A model generated the notes under the pieces. It saw only the letters and a program-made list of their open reading frames with translations, did not search any database and had not been told where the DNA came from. The position numbers and the translations under genes were made by a program. A DNA stretch of 26,250 nucleotides, taken from IMG/VR virus record IMGVR_UViG_3300020411_001304, positions 1 to 26,250 of that record. One strand, given 5' to 3'. This document shows, piece by piece, positions 9,183 through 17,983 of the stretch. Within the stretch, counting starts at the first letter, position 1. Each line of letters opens with the position of its first letter. Source of the DNA: a virus.

Positions 9183-11804
9183 TTATGGACAATCTATAGA
9201 CATAATGGACTCTTGACCTTCGATCTTCTTGACAAGATCTGGATCAGTTGCAGACATATACCTTATTATAGCATATACTTTAGCAGATGTCCCTTTAAAT
9301 TCATCAATAGGAACACCAGTAATAGGTTCATCTTTGATGAATATACGAGGCATTGATGTATAACCTTGACCAGAATTAGTGATCTTGATATCAGTTATTC
9401 TACCATAAGTGTTGATACATTCAGCAGTAGCACCAGATCCACCACCACCTTCAATGGTTATTATTGGATTCTTATAACCCTCACCAACATTCTCTATAGC
9501 AAAACCTTGAAGAACACCAACAATACCCTGATTTGATGTGGATATAATCAATGTAGTATCAGTCTGATTAGTCAAAGTATTAGGATCTTTGACTGCTTCA
9601 TTACTACTTGGATCTCCAACATCTCCACCACAAGGAGTTATATTTACTGTAGGAGTTTCTCTGAATACATATCCTTCTTCATTTTGGAATGATACCGCAG
9701 TGATGGATCCATTTTCATCAACGAAAGCAGTTCCTTTTAGGAAATGATCTTGTACTTCAAGATCTGTTTCTGGATCATACATTGTTGTTGATACAAATGC
9801 ATCAGGAGCACAGTTACCATTAGAACCATTACCATATCCACTTCCACCCTCATATACTATAGCATCTTTATGTGGATAACCATCTTCATCAATTGGTAAT
9901 TGAACCCATGCACCACCACCTTTACCATTAGCTTTAGGAATATATGCACTTGATCCTGCTACTTGGAAGAAATAGTCATGATTACCACAAGTCCTTACCC
10001 ATGATCCTGCAACAAATGGATCATCTAAATCAAGAACCTTATGCTTTTTATCTAATGGGAAATAGTCTTTGAGTTTTCCTGATATATTATATTCAGGACC
10101 AGTACCAGATACTTGAGTGAACTGTGTGAGTAAACCTATATCACCTAATACTTTAACAGCATCATAAGCTGCTTGAGGATCATTTATAGACGCTGCTATA
10201 TTAGTTGCAAGAGTTTGCATTGTTGCATCAATTTCAACTTGATCTGTCAATCCAGTTGCTTTCAATGCTGCTTCTACATCAAGAGTATCATCATTATAAG
10301 CAATTATTACTTCAGATGGAATAAACCCACATAGTTTCTCTCCAATCTGATCCATACCATCCATATCAGTAATACCAATTCCAAATGAAGATGCAATTAC
10401 ATCCATAGAATTAGTTTTATCTTTAGTAGCATCATCACAAACTGGTAATGGACCACCTGCTAACTTCTGTAATTTTGCATCTAAGTTAGGATTACCTAGA
10501 TCAGGTAATAATGGTTTTGGTCTTTGCTTTCCAGACTTTGTATTGAATAACTTACTTCTTACACACTTGTTGAGATCAGGATCTACACAAGAAGCAATGC
10601 CAAGAATTTTCTTTAGGAATCCACCAACTTTACCCATAATCCCTGTGATGCTTCCTAATGCTCCACCTATCTTTGACATCAATCCTTTGATCTTACCCAT
10701 AATACCACTGATCTTATCTAAGATACCACCAAATAACTTATCCGTAATAGCAGATAAGAGACAATCAGCATTGTTTATGACTTTCTTCAAATTCTTGAGC
10801 ATACCATTTAGAATGTTTTTAAACATTCCTTGTAGTTTATTCAAGATACCTTCCTGAAAAGCACACTTCAAAACACCAAGTATACCATCCTGTTCACCTT
10901 TCAATGCTTCTAACTCAAAAGGATTAGCAGTTTGAACTGCTTTCATTACATCAGGGAATTTTGACTTGACTTCATCCTGTAATAGTTTACTAACAGCAGT
11001 CATTGGAGACTGCATAATATTACCCATTATCTGTGAGTAATTTTGTACTTTGCTTGCCATGTTTATGACAGCACCAGTCTGAGTATTGATCCACTTCTCA
11101 CCTATCTGAGTTGCATTCTCCAGTTCAGCAGTAAACTCAGACATCTGAACCAGCATATGATCTTTAGTAGCAGAAACCTTACAGACTCCATCAGCTTCTG
11201 CTACTTCATATTCTTCCTCTTTAGCAAGTGCAACTGCAGCCACACTAGCTGCTGCATCTGATACTAATTCTTTTGCCTTTACTACTTCAGATTCAACATC
11301 CGCAAATATTCCAGTAGGAAATACTGAATGATGTGGTTGATCATTTGTTGGGTCTACTGTTTTCTGTGATACTTGTTTAGCTTTAGTTGTAGGTGAAACC
11401 CAATTTGGTTTACTATAAAGATTCTCAGGAGCAGCAAATGTTGCTCCTGGTACTGCACTGAAATTATCAGTTTTAGAAACTGCTCCTAAGCAACCTTGAA
11501 CAATAGGTATCTGTGCATCTTCACCATCTAGGAAAAATCCTATTACCCATTGACCAGGAACCAACATAGATTTTGTACCCTGTCCACTTGCTTGAGATAA
11601 AGTAGCAGGAGTCATTATCTGAGCCCAAGGTAAGTCATCAGAAGAAACATCAGTCCTATTGGAATGATATCCACAAATTCTTACCTTGACTCTGTTGGAG
11701 TTCTTAGCGGTATCTACAGATTTTTCTACTTGACCTATCCACCAAATAAATTGTTCTCTACCAATAAAATTTGGTTTGATCAGTTGGTTAGCTAATACAG
11801 ACAT
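9183..11804 (-). CDS. 5: Baseplate hub subunit gp5-like, OB domain, no lysozyme domain (873 aa)
   Basis: Residues about 12-115 look like the gp5/VgrG OB domain: FIWWIGQVE, NRVKVRICGYH, LPWAQIMTPAT, LVPGQWVIGFFLDGEDAQIPIVQGCLG. This is the domain that sits on gp27. No T4-lysozyme domain follows. Residues about 305-405 are Gly/Lys/Ile/Met-rich amphipathic segments (GIMGKIKGLMSKIGGALG, KVGGFLKKILGI). The C-terminal third carries about three loosely repeated units of the form GxGYxxxPxIxI...GA (near 695-725, 760-795 and 800-848). Its ATG overlaps the upstream ORF stop by one base, and the separate beta-helix spike lies four bases downstream. The hub role is well supported by the OB domain and by the adjoining gp27-like gene. 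The function of the amphipathic part is unknown. Confidence 0.8.
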   Translation of the reverse strand: MSVLANQLIKPNFIGREQFIWWIGQVEKSVDTAKNSNRVKVRICGYHSNRTDVSSDDLPWAQIMTPATLSQASGQGTKSMLVPGQWVIGFFLDGEDAQIPIVQGCLGAVSKTDNFSAVPGATFAAPENLYSKPNWVSPTTKAKQVSQKTVDPTNDQPHHSVFPTGIFADVESEVVKAKELVSDAAASVAAVALAKEEEYEVAEADGVCKVSATKDHMLVQMSEFTAELENATQIGEKWINTQTGAVINMASKVQNYSQIMGNIMQSPMTAVSKLLQDEVKSKFPDVMKAVQTANPFELEALKGEQDGILGVLKCAFQEGILNKLQGMFKNILNGMLKNLKKVINNADCLLSAITDKLFGGILDKISGIMGKIKGLMSKIGGALGSITGIMGKVGGFLKKILGIASCVDPDLNKCVRSKLFNTKSGKQRPKPLLPDLGNPNLDAKLQKLAGGPLPVCDDATKDKTNSMDVIASSFGIGITDMDGMDQIGEKLCGFIPSEVIIAYNDDTLDVEAALKATGLTDQVEIDATMQTLATNIAASINDPQAAYDAVKVLGDIGLLTQFTQVSGTGPEYNISGKLKDYFPLDKKHKVLDLDDPFVAGSWVRTCGNHDYFFQVAGSSAYIPKANGKGGGAWVQLPIDEDGYPHKDAIVYEGGSGYGNGSNGNCAPDAFVSTTMYDPETDLEVQDHFLKGTAFVDENGSITAVSFQNEEGYVFRETPTVNITPCGGDVGDPSSNEAVKDPNTLTNQTDTTLIISTSNQGIVGVLQGFAIENVGEGYKNPIITIEGGGGSGATAECINTYGRITDIKITNSGQGYTSMPRIFIKDEPITGVPIDEFKGTSAKVYAIIRYMSATDPDLVKKIEGQESIMSIDCP

Positions 11805-12070
11805 TATTCGTCATATACCCTACATTCAAATGCATCAGGATGATTATCACAATAAACTTCTAAGTGCTGATCCTCATGTCTTGTATGATAGTCATTGATC
11901 TTGGCATCATTACTATTTACCTCTTCACCTTTATGATACTCTTCGTAATTAGCATGGACATCTTTCAAATCTGCTTCAGTGTACTCCAACATTCCGTGAT
12001 TAACATGCTCCTTATGATCCTTTGGATCGATATAAACTTCATGATCTAAATCGTGTTTAATTTCAGACAT
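11804..12070 (-). CDS. Small His/Asp/Glu-rich hypothetical protein (88 aa)
   Basis: A very hydrophilic, acidic and His-rich protein (DLDHEVYIDPKDHKEHVNHG, NDYHTRHEDQHLEVYCDNH) with two Cys near the C-terminus. It sits between the gp27-like and gp5-like hub genes, one base from the former and overlapping the latter by one base (TAATG), so it is made with the hub. It may be a minor hub component or assembly factor, but that rests on position only. The His/Asp/Cys content is compatible with metal binding. I recognise no family. Confidence 0.7.
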   Translation of the reverse strand: MSEIKHDLDHEVYIDPKDHKEHVNHGMLEYTEADLKDVHANYEEYHKGEEVNSNDAKINDYHTRHEDQHLEVYCDNHPDAFECRVYDE

Positions 12071-12071
12071 T

Positions 12072-13409
12072 TTATACCTCGTTGTTTTGATCTCGTAAGA
12101 GAAGTAAGTGTGTCATAGCCATATTTTTATCTATAGAATGAACAACCTTAGCAATTAGGTAATAACCACTTTGCTTTTTGTCAATTCTATCTTCATCCGC
12201 AGTATCGGTTCCGCTTTGTGATTTATATATTTGGAGAATAATTTTATCTCCTGCACGTAATTTAGCGTTACCTGGTATATTTATCTCAACTTTTTGGTTT
12301 TTGAATAAATCAGCACGAACAATTTGTTGGGCTAATGACTGTCTTATTTTATCATATCTATCCTCTTCTGCCTTCTCTTTTGTTGATTCGTACATCTCAT
12401 TGTTGATTATACGAGTCATAATTCTGGTTGGTTTATCCTCCCAGAGTTGTGCAGTATCTTCATCAGCAGAAGGTTTATCAGCATCAGCTAAGTGACCCAT
12501 TGCTGAGAAGTTACCACCATCCAATTTATAAACTGCTTCATTATACCTCAAAGAAGATACATCAAAGAATCCAACTAAATTAGATCTAGTTCCTCTTATC
12601 AACTGAGTTTCAATATTATTATTTGCTATTGCAGTTAGTTTTCTAACTATACGACTTTCTTCTTTAGAATCTGCATCATCTGCACCACTAACCACATTAT
12701 AATGATAGGTATCAACTTCACTATCACCTTTAATTTTAGAATTGGTAGGGGCAGCATCTCCACCTTTACTTGATGCACCCATCAATTCATCCATTGATTT
12801 GAAATTATATCCATCAGAAGTTTGCCAGAAAAGATATCCAGCAGTTCCTATACCTTCACCTTTAGTAGTTGTTACTGAAGGAATAGATTTATTACAAACA
12901 ATCTTACATATAAAATCTAATGGTCTGTCTCTCATAGCAGTGACAGTCAATGTCTCAGCCTCTAATCCTGTAGTTACCTCCTGTGTACTCTTTAGACCAT
13001 CCTTCAAAATATTCTTGACAATCTCAGAAGGAGACATCTCCTTATATAACTTTTCAACTCTAGTAGTAAGATTAGCCATTGCTTCCTTACTCATACATCT
13101 CAAAACCATTACTGACTTATCAAGACTAGCAGGTCCACCACCTTCAACACCATAAACAACCATATTCGCAGTCATCTTTTCATCTTTGTCAGTAGTAATT
13201 TTCAATTCTACTTCCTCACCATTCCTCAAAGGAAGGTCTGACAATAAACTCTTAGAACTTGTATCAACAATAGCAATATCAGCTTCTATAGTAGGAAATG
13301 ATATACCTTCCTTATAGATGATAGAAGCTATTTTTGCTTGAGTAAGTTCAACGTCTTTTATTTTTACTGATAAGGAATAATCACCAGCACCTACCTTTTT
13401 ATCACTCAT
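12072..13409 (-). CDS. 27: Baseplate hub protein, gp27/gpD-like (445 aa)
   Basis: The layout fits the phage hub family (T4 gp27, P2 gpD, VgrG N-terminal part). An N-terminal strand-rich domain (YSLSVKIKDVELTQAKIASI, FPTIEADIAIVD) is followed by a segment with MSPSEIVKNILKDGLKS (about 125-141). Next comes RPLDFICKIVCN, then GYLFWQTSDGYNFKSMDEL (about 200-220), typical of the second hub barrel. A C-terminal domain (NAKLRAGDKIILQIYKS, GYYLIAKVVHSI) closes it. At 445 residues it is somewhat longer than T4 gp27 (about 390). It overlaps the tape-measure stop by four bases (ATGA) and lies upstream of gp5, its expected partner. The family is supported by pattern and position; the exact gp27 orthology is inference. 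Confidence 0.7.
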   Translation of the reverse strand: MSDKKVGAGDYSLSVKIKDVELTQAKIASIIYKEGISFPTIEADIAIVDTSSKSLLSDLPLRNGEEVELKITTDKDEKMTANMVVYGVEGGGPASLDKSVMVLRCMSKEAMANLTTRVEKLYKEMSPSEIVKNILKDGLKSTQEVTTGLEAETLTVTAMRDRPLDFICKIVCNKSIPSVTTTKGEGIGTAGYLFWQTSDGYNFKSMDELMGASSKGGDAAPTNSKIKGDSEVDTYHYNVVSGADDADSKEESRIVRKLTAIANNNIETQLIRGTRSNLVGFFDVSSLRYNEAVYKLDGGNFSAMGHLADADKPSADEDTAQLWEDKPTRIMTRIINNEMYESTKEKAEEDRYDKIRQSLAQQIVRADLFKNQKVEINIPGNAKLRAGDKIILQIYKSQSGTDTADEDRIDKKQSGYYLIAKVVHSIDKNMAMTHLLLLRDQNNEV

Positions 13410-16168
13410 CGTATATTGTTCAACTCCATAGATTGTATAAGACTCAATGCCTCATTTGTATTTGTATGAGCAACACTTGATGCAGATATTGAACTCTCCT
13501 GAGTACCACTAGCATCTGCACCAACATCAACACTATTCAATACATCCTGTGCTACTCTTTGTGGTTCATTCAATATTGTACTCATTCCTAAACTTGTACC
13601 AAGAACAACATCAGTCAATGCTTTTATCTTTGCTTCATGCGTTACACCCTTTGCACTCATTATACCACTAACATCCATACCAGCCAACCCACCTTCTTGG
13701 AACCTAGAGAAGGTGTTATTCAAATTATTCAACGAACCATGTCCCATTATACTTGCAGCATTTCTATTGAGAACAAATTCACCACGTTCTAATATTGCTG
13801 GAACACTATCACCAGAAGGAGATCCACCAATTACACTACCACCTCTTTGTTTTCCATATTTCGCTATTTGCTCTTGCTTGGACATATTGGCAAATGCCAT
13901 ATATTCATCCATCGGAACTTCTTTTCCGTTTATATATCCCTTGCCTAACTCCATATCAAATCTAGCTGACACCTTTTTCTCAGAACTGATACTGCTAGAT
14001 GTCTCTTCTCCTTCAACATTAGTTGCTCCACCAGCACGACCATAATCGTTACCTTCAGTAGCAAACAATGGAGCACCTTTACCAATAATATCCATATCAC
14101 GAATATCATCAGGTAATATACCACCAATCATTCTTGCTAACTTTCTACCAGCAATTTCACCAACAATACCACCTGCCATTGCTCCAACAAAGGATCCTGG
14201 TCCAGGAAGAGCTGCTGATCCTGCTGCTGTTCCAGCAACAGAACCTAGGATACCACCCATAGCACCCATAATAGCATTTCCTGGAGCTGCTCCCATACTA
14301 ATTTCTATTGCTGCTGTCAATGCTCCAAGTAGCATATCTAATCCTGGAATTGGAAATGCTTTTCTTGCTTTCTTCATTCCTGCTAATGCTGGCTTTGCTT
14401 TGCTTCCTATCTTCTTCACCAATCCACCCATCATCTTCTTGACTTGCTTAGGTTTTAGATTTTTAGCATCTTTCAACTTACTAATCTTTTTCAACATTGG
14501 GTTGCCTTGGATCAACTCATCAAGTTGACCACCAATTTTATCTTTCAACCTCCTAAACAACTCCATTGGGTTTAGACCTGCCAATGCCTCACCTATATCA
14601 GCATATTTTTTCTTAGCAAAATTTACACCCTTTACACCTAAATCAAATGCACCTTGTCCTAATCTCTTTGCTCCTCTCCATCCTTTACCAGCAAGATCCT
14701 TTGTTCCTGACCATAAATTACCAAGACCACCACCAATATTGTCCATCAATCCTGTTGCACCAGATCTTGCATTATCCATCAAGTTTCCAGCACCAGTCAT
14801 AATTGCCTTCCTAGAAGGAATCATATTCTTTGCTTTACCTAGCTGCTGACCTAGACCAGTTTGACCAAATCTCTGCCCTTGTGCTCTAAAGAAATTTCCT
14901 GATTTAGAAAGTGCTCCTTTGATACCTTGAGGACCACCTTCTTGAGCAATCTTTATTGCTTGTTGTTGAGATAATTCTCCAGCAAGTACACGTGCTCTAT
15001 TTACTTTAGAAACGTTATTTGCCTTCAAATTCTTCATTACATCAACTGCCTTATCAGCACCGAGCATTCTAGTTGCTCTACCAGTTGTGTTATTGACAAG
15101 ACTTCCCATTCTGGCAATATTGCCACCACCAGGTCCACGACTTACAAAATTCTTAGCAAAATTTATTCCACTTCCTCTAGGAGTAGCAAATCTAGGAGAA
15201 ATTCCCAATCCACCAGGTAAACCTCTTCCTCTTCCACGTCCATCTCCACCACCCATGCCACCTTGGTTGGTGACAAAAACATGCATTGGGTTTTGCTTTG
15301 TACCTAACTTCTGCCAACCTCTACCACCTGTACCACCTGATAATCCAGGAATCCTTATACCAAATAAACCAGCAATACCACTAATAGTATCAGTGAAATC
15401 AGTAACTATCTTAGTAGGATTTCTCAGGTAACGATAAGTTAGACCTAAACCTGCGATTCCTGAAAAGAGTTGGAAGATACCTCCAATACTCATTTTCAGA
15501 TTACCATTATTATCAAGTATCTTATCTAAACCTTGGGAAATATTCTTTATACCCCATCCAATAATATTTCCAATAAACTTTATAAACTTACCAGCAAACT
15601 TACCAATCTTATCTAATGTAGATGTAGGAATAGAACTGACAGCATCCATGATACCTTTAATAGCACCCATGAATCCTTTGACAATATTTCCAAGGAAATT
15701 ACTATTCTGCAATTTCTTTAGAACACCAAATGCAAGGAATCCACCAGCAATATTAGAAATAGCACTAAGAATACCTAGAGCACCTAAAAGACCTTTTGCT
15801 TTTCCTACTGCTCCTCCAACAGCTTTGCCAAGTCCTTCAAGAGCACTTTTACCAAGATTCTTTGCCCTATCTATTCTTTCTTCTCTTTGCCTTCTAAGAT
15901 CAGCCTTACGATATTTCTCATCCTCTTTTCTTCTTGTAATATCTAACTTATTTCTAGCAGTTATGGCAACCTTGATAGCCTTTATATTAGTATCAATGTT
16001 AGTGATGCTTGTAAGGGCTGTAGTGAATGCTTTACCATTCTTTTTGAAATACCCATCAGTAACACTAAAGTCAGACCCAACACCATTTTTATTTCCACCA
16101 CCAAAATTCACCGCCTTAGTAGGAGTGATATTGATAACTGTTGAGGTAAGGTCTATAGTTTTTGCCAT
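13406..16168 (-). CDS. Tail tape-measure / gp29-like protein (920 aa)
   Basis: A long protein with a basic, helical N-terminal region (KLDITRRKEDEKYRKADLRR, about 75-95) and Gly/Ala-rich hydrophobic segments near 120-150 (LLGALGILSAISNIAGGFLA) and about 615-690 (alternating Gly/Ala/Ile/Met). Near the C-terminus (about 777-817) is a stretch of the form GGSVIGGSPSGDSVPAILE followed by RGEFVLNRNA. This is a hallmark often seen near the end of tape-measure proteins. It lies directly after the gp26/gp51-like pair, as tape measures lie after tail assembly chaperones, and before the hub gene. T4 gp29 is the positional counterpart. The T4 protein is shorter (about 590 residues), so tail length may differ. 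The assignment is by motif and synteny. Confidence 0.7.
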   Translation of the reverse strand: MAKTIDLTSTVINITPTKAVNFGGGNKNGVGSDFSVTDGYFKKNGKAFTTALTSITNIDTNIKAIKVAITARNKLDITRRKEDEKYRKADLRRQREERIDRAKNLGKSALEGLGKAVGGAVGKAKGLLGALGILSAISNIAGGFLAFGVLKKLQNSNFLGNIVKGFMGAIKGIMDAVSSIPTSTLDKIGKFAGKFIKFIGNIIGWGIKNISQGLDKILDNNGNLKMSIGGIFQLFSGIAGLGLTYRYLRNPTKIVTDFTDTISGIAGLFGIRIPGLSGGTGGRGWQKLGTKQNPMHVFVTNQGGMGGGDGRGRGRGLPGGLGISPRFATPRGSGINFAKNFVSRGPGGGNIARMGSLVNNTTGRATRMLGADKAVDVMKNLKANNVSKVNRARVLAGELSQQQAIKIAQEGGPQGIKGALSKSGNFFRAQGQRFGQTGLGQQLGKAKNMIPSRKAIMTGAGNLMDNARSGATGLMDNIGGGLGNLWSGTKDLAGKGWRGAKRLGQGAFDLGVKGVNFAKKKYADIGEALAGLNPMELFRRLKDKIGGQLDELIQGNPMLKKISKLKDAKNLKPKQVKKMMGGLVKKIGSKAKPALAGMKKARKAFPIPGLDMLLGALTAAIEISMGAAPGNAIMGAMGGILGSVAGTAAGSAALPGPGSFVGAMAGGIVGEIAGRKLARMIGGILPDDIRDMDIIGKGAPLFATEGNDYGRAGGATNVEGEETSSSISSEKKVSARFDMELGKGYINGKEVPMDEYMAFANMSKQEQIAKYGKQRGGSVIGGSPSGDSVPAILERGEFVLNRNAASIMGHGSLNNLNNTFSRFQEGGLAGMDVSGIMSAKGVTHEAKIKALTDVVLGTSLGMSTILNEPQRVAQDVLNSVDVGADASGTQESSISASSVAHTNTNEALSLIQSMELNNIR

Positions 16169-16354
16169 TTATTTTACACCTGCTGCTGCTTCTTGGTTTC
16201 TTTTGTTTTGTTCTTTTAGGTGATCTGATAACATTTGCACATAGACATCTCGTTCCCAAGGAATCAAACTTTCAATTTCAGTAAGTGACCATTTATGATG
16301 TTGTATCATAGAAAAATTAGTCTCATAATATGATTCCAAGGAGATGTACCCCAT
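16169..16354 (-). CDS. gp51-like / tail assembly chaperone second ORF (61 aa)
   Basis: A short helical protein (YYETNFSMIQHHKWSLTEIE, then LIPWERDVYVQML, then KEQNKRNQEAA). The pattern of aromatic/His residues, a P-x-E-R turn and a basic helix recalls the second half of tail assembly chaperones (lambda gpT, T4 gp51 type). It starts two bases after the gp26 stop, in the -1 frame, and ends directly before the tape measure. Its ATG has an AGGAG about 16 bases upstream, too far for a good ribosome site. It may therefore be expressed partly or wholly as a frameshift extension of gp26 through the slippery heptamer at 16363-16369. The fusion would be about 298 residues. Confidence 0.65.
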   Translation of the reverse strand: MGYISLESYYETNFSMIQHHKWSLTEIESLIPWERDVYVQMLSDHLKEQNKRNQEAAAGVK

Positions 16355-16356
16355 TA

Positions 16357-17064
16357 TTACCCGAAAAAATCTCCTAATCCTTGTAGAGTGATTTCATGTT
16401 CTACTCCATTTTCAGGATTTGTGATATTAATCGTATGTTCTAATTTAGGCATGGTTTCAAAAAACTCTTGAACATGCTTGAACTGATCTGCTGTCATAGA
16501 ATCAATAAATTCCTTTAGTTCTTTTTGAGTACAATCAGAACTCTCATGAACTTCATCACCATGAACAATCTTATCAATACATTTGACAACAATATCAAAA
16601 GGATCCTGATCCTTTCCTTGGAAATTAGCTTCAATGAATGAATCCATACTAGGATACTTCATATAAAGAATAACCTCCTTTCCTAGATCAATCTCAGGAT
16701 TATGCCCTTCAGGGAAAGTTACCTGAATCTCTTCAACATTGACTGTTGTACTAACAAGTAGTTTATCATTATCAGGACAAGGTACACTTAGTTCTATAAC
16801 TTCTCCAACTGATTTACCTCTAATATTAAGGAAGATATATTCAATATCAAAGGAAGGTAACTCTTGAATTTTTACACTCTTAGTTACTATACAACTATTA
16901 ATAATATTTTTTATTGCATTCGCAATATCTTTTTCATTTTCTGATTCTGAAGCAAGCATCAGAACCTTTTCTTCTTTTACTAGAAATGGTCTATAACGTA
17001 GTGTCTTTCCATTAGACGGCAATTTCAACTCATATGTTGGAGCTGCAATTTTTGGTAATGCCAT
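16357..17064 (-). CDS. 26: Baseplate hub assembly protein gp26 (235 aa)
   Basis: The N-terminus ALPKIAAPTYELKLPSNGK followed by LRYRPFLVKEEKVLMLA is the signature of T4 gp26 (T4_baseplate family), and the length is close to T4 gp26 (208 residues). gp26 acts in hub assembly and is not a major structural part. By position before the tape measure it resembles the first-frame tail chaperone of other long-tailed phages. The C-terminus GLGDFFG is encoded over T TTT TTC, a slippery heptamer in the correct phase that would shift ribosomes into the downstream 61-codon ORF. A late-promoter-like CTAAATA lies 23 bases upstream of the ATG. Confidence 0.85.
   Translation of the reverse strand: MALPKIAAPTYELKLPSNGKTLRYRPFLVKEEKVLMLASESENEKDIANAIKNIINSCIVTKSVKIQELPSFDIEYIFLNIRGKSVGEVIELSVPCPDNDKLLVSTTVNVEEIQVTFPEGHNPEIDLGKEVILYMKYPSMDSFIEANFQGKDQDPFDIVVKCIDKIVHGDEVHESSDCTQKELKEFIDSMTADQFKHVQEFFETMPKLEHTINITNPENGVEHEITLQGLGDFFG
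16363..16369 (-). other. Candidate -1 programmed ribosomal frameshift site
   Basis: On the minus strand the gp26 frame reads GAT TTT TTC GGG TAA, so the heptamer T-TTT-TTC lies exactly as X-XXY-YYZ. A -1 slip gives CGG GTA ATA ATG GGG with no stop and enters the 61-codon ORF in frame. The zero-frame stop is three bases past the heptamer. AGGAGA (16375-16370) just upstream is complementary to TCTCCT about 24 bases later, which would loop out the slip site. Function is inferred by analogy with gpG/gpGT-type chaperones. Confidence 0.5.
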
Positions 17065-17086
17065 GATTTAATATTATATGTAATTC

Positions 17087-17093
17087 TATTTAG
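17087..17093 (-). promoter_or_regulatory. Late-promoter-like CTAAATA upstream of gp26
   Basis: The minus strand carries CTAAATA, one base from the T4 late -10 TATAAATA core, 23 nt before the gp26 ATG in the only gap between this gene and the gp54-like gene. The same heptamer occurs twice in the 17950-17982 spacer. Confidence 0.45.
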
Positions 17094-17100
17094 TAGGGTA

Positions 17101-17949
17101 TTAGAACATGTCCAAAGTAAGTTCATCAGCAACATGAGCATCAATCTCACCTTGACTATAGGAATCTCCTTTTCCTCCATCATTAGCGGAGTTATTGACT
17201 TTTGCTTTTTCCTCAATCGCTTGCTTGGTTCCTATACCTTCTTCATAACCAGTTTCTATATTATCTATTGTCTTCTTATCTTCAAATTGACCTACCTCTC
17301 TTTTTTGCTTTCCATCTTCACTCTCAGATTCTGATACAGCATCACCATATCCAGCATATCCACCAGCTACTTGTTCACTCGATAATCCACCATATATGTT
17401 ATCAAAAGTTTCATATGCAAATTGTACTGAAAATTCTAGTGCAGAATTATTAGATCCTGAAGCAAGTGATAGATCAGCAACCATAATAGGATATGCATTA
17501 TATACGTTAGTTACCATCGATACACTACCATCTCTTTCCAATTTCTTTATTATAATCTTAGGATCTACATAATCCTCATAATAAGCAATTCTTATATCCT
17601 TTCTTCCTGTACTAGCTCCAGAAATTCTAGGAGCACAATCTTCTGCCCAATTATTCATAAGCTGATGTACTCTCATATCACCAGTTAGTGTATAAGTCAA
17701 TGTAAACTCATTGAACATTATACCTGTTACATATTTTCTTTCAACACCTAAACCCATGTCTCCACGAATTTGACCTGTTGTAAAACTTCTACCAGGCACT
17801 GTCGCACTAGACACCAAGTATTTTGAATGAGCATTCAAATCTATAACATCTTGAAAGTATCCACCATGTCCAGAGTAAATTACTTCATACCTATTGGCAG
17901 ACGCAACCCCAGATGATAATATTTTACTGACGTTTTCGTATATTCCCAT
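17101..17949 (-). CDS. 54: Baseplate tail-tube initiator, gp54-like (282 aa)
   Basis: The sequence has the character of the tail-tube fold shared by T4 gp19, gp48 and gp54. A first strand region (ANRYEVIYSGHGGYFQDVI) is followed by LVSSATVPGRSF, a long beta region (FNEFTLTYTLTGDM) and a late segment YNAYPIMVADLSLAS then LEFSVQFAYETFDNIYGG, typical of the closing strands. The last about 80 residues are acidic, low-complexity and likely disordered. gp48 is identified separately across the divergent spacer, so gp54 is the best remaining assignment. gp54 would cap the hub and start tube polymerisation. Another tube-like baseplate protein cannot be excluded. Confidence 0.6.
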   Translation of the reverse strand: MGIYENVSKILSSGVASANRYEVIYSGHGGYFQDVIDLNAHSKYLVSSATVPGRSFTTGQIRGDMGLGVERKYVTGIMFNEFTLTYTLTGDMRVHQLMNNWAEDCAPRISGASTGRKDIRIAYYEDYVDPKIIIKKLERDGSVSMVTNVYNAYPIMVADLSLASGSNNSALEFSVQFAYETFDNIYGGLSSEQVAGGYAGYGDAVSESESEDGKQKREVGQFEDKKTIDNIETGYEEGIGTKQAIEEKAKVNNSANDGGKGDSYSQGEIDAHVADELTLDMF

Positions 17950-17982
17950 CTAAATAATGATTAGGGTATTATTATTATTTAG
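17950..17982. promoter_or_regulatory. Pair of oppositely oriented late promoters in divergent spacer
   Basis: CTAAATAAT at 17950-17958 (plus) and its exact inverse complement ATTATTTAG at 17974-17982 form a 9-bp inverted repeat. Each half carries a late-promoter-like CTAAATA. The plus-oriented copy would start transcripts near 17963 toward gp4, and the minus-oriented copy near 17969 toward the gp54-like gene. Each leaves a leader of about 20 nt, and the two transcripts would overlap by a few bases. Start points are estimates. Confidence 0.5.
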
Positions 17983-17983
17983 C

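Noticed and set aside
10530-10900. Repeat or CRISPR-like array within the gp5-like gene
   Set aside because: The repetition is at protein level (Gly/Lys/Ile/Met heptad-like); the DNA units are unequal and there are no unique spacers.
12742-13155. 137-codon plus-strand ORF
   Set aside because: Shadow of the gp27-like hub gene, with no promoter, ribosome site or recognisable motif.
15648-16223. 191-codon plus-strand ORF
   Set aside because: It lies opposite the tape-measure gene and is Pro/Leu/Phe-rich, as expected for the complement of Gly/Lys/Asn coding; no family pattern.
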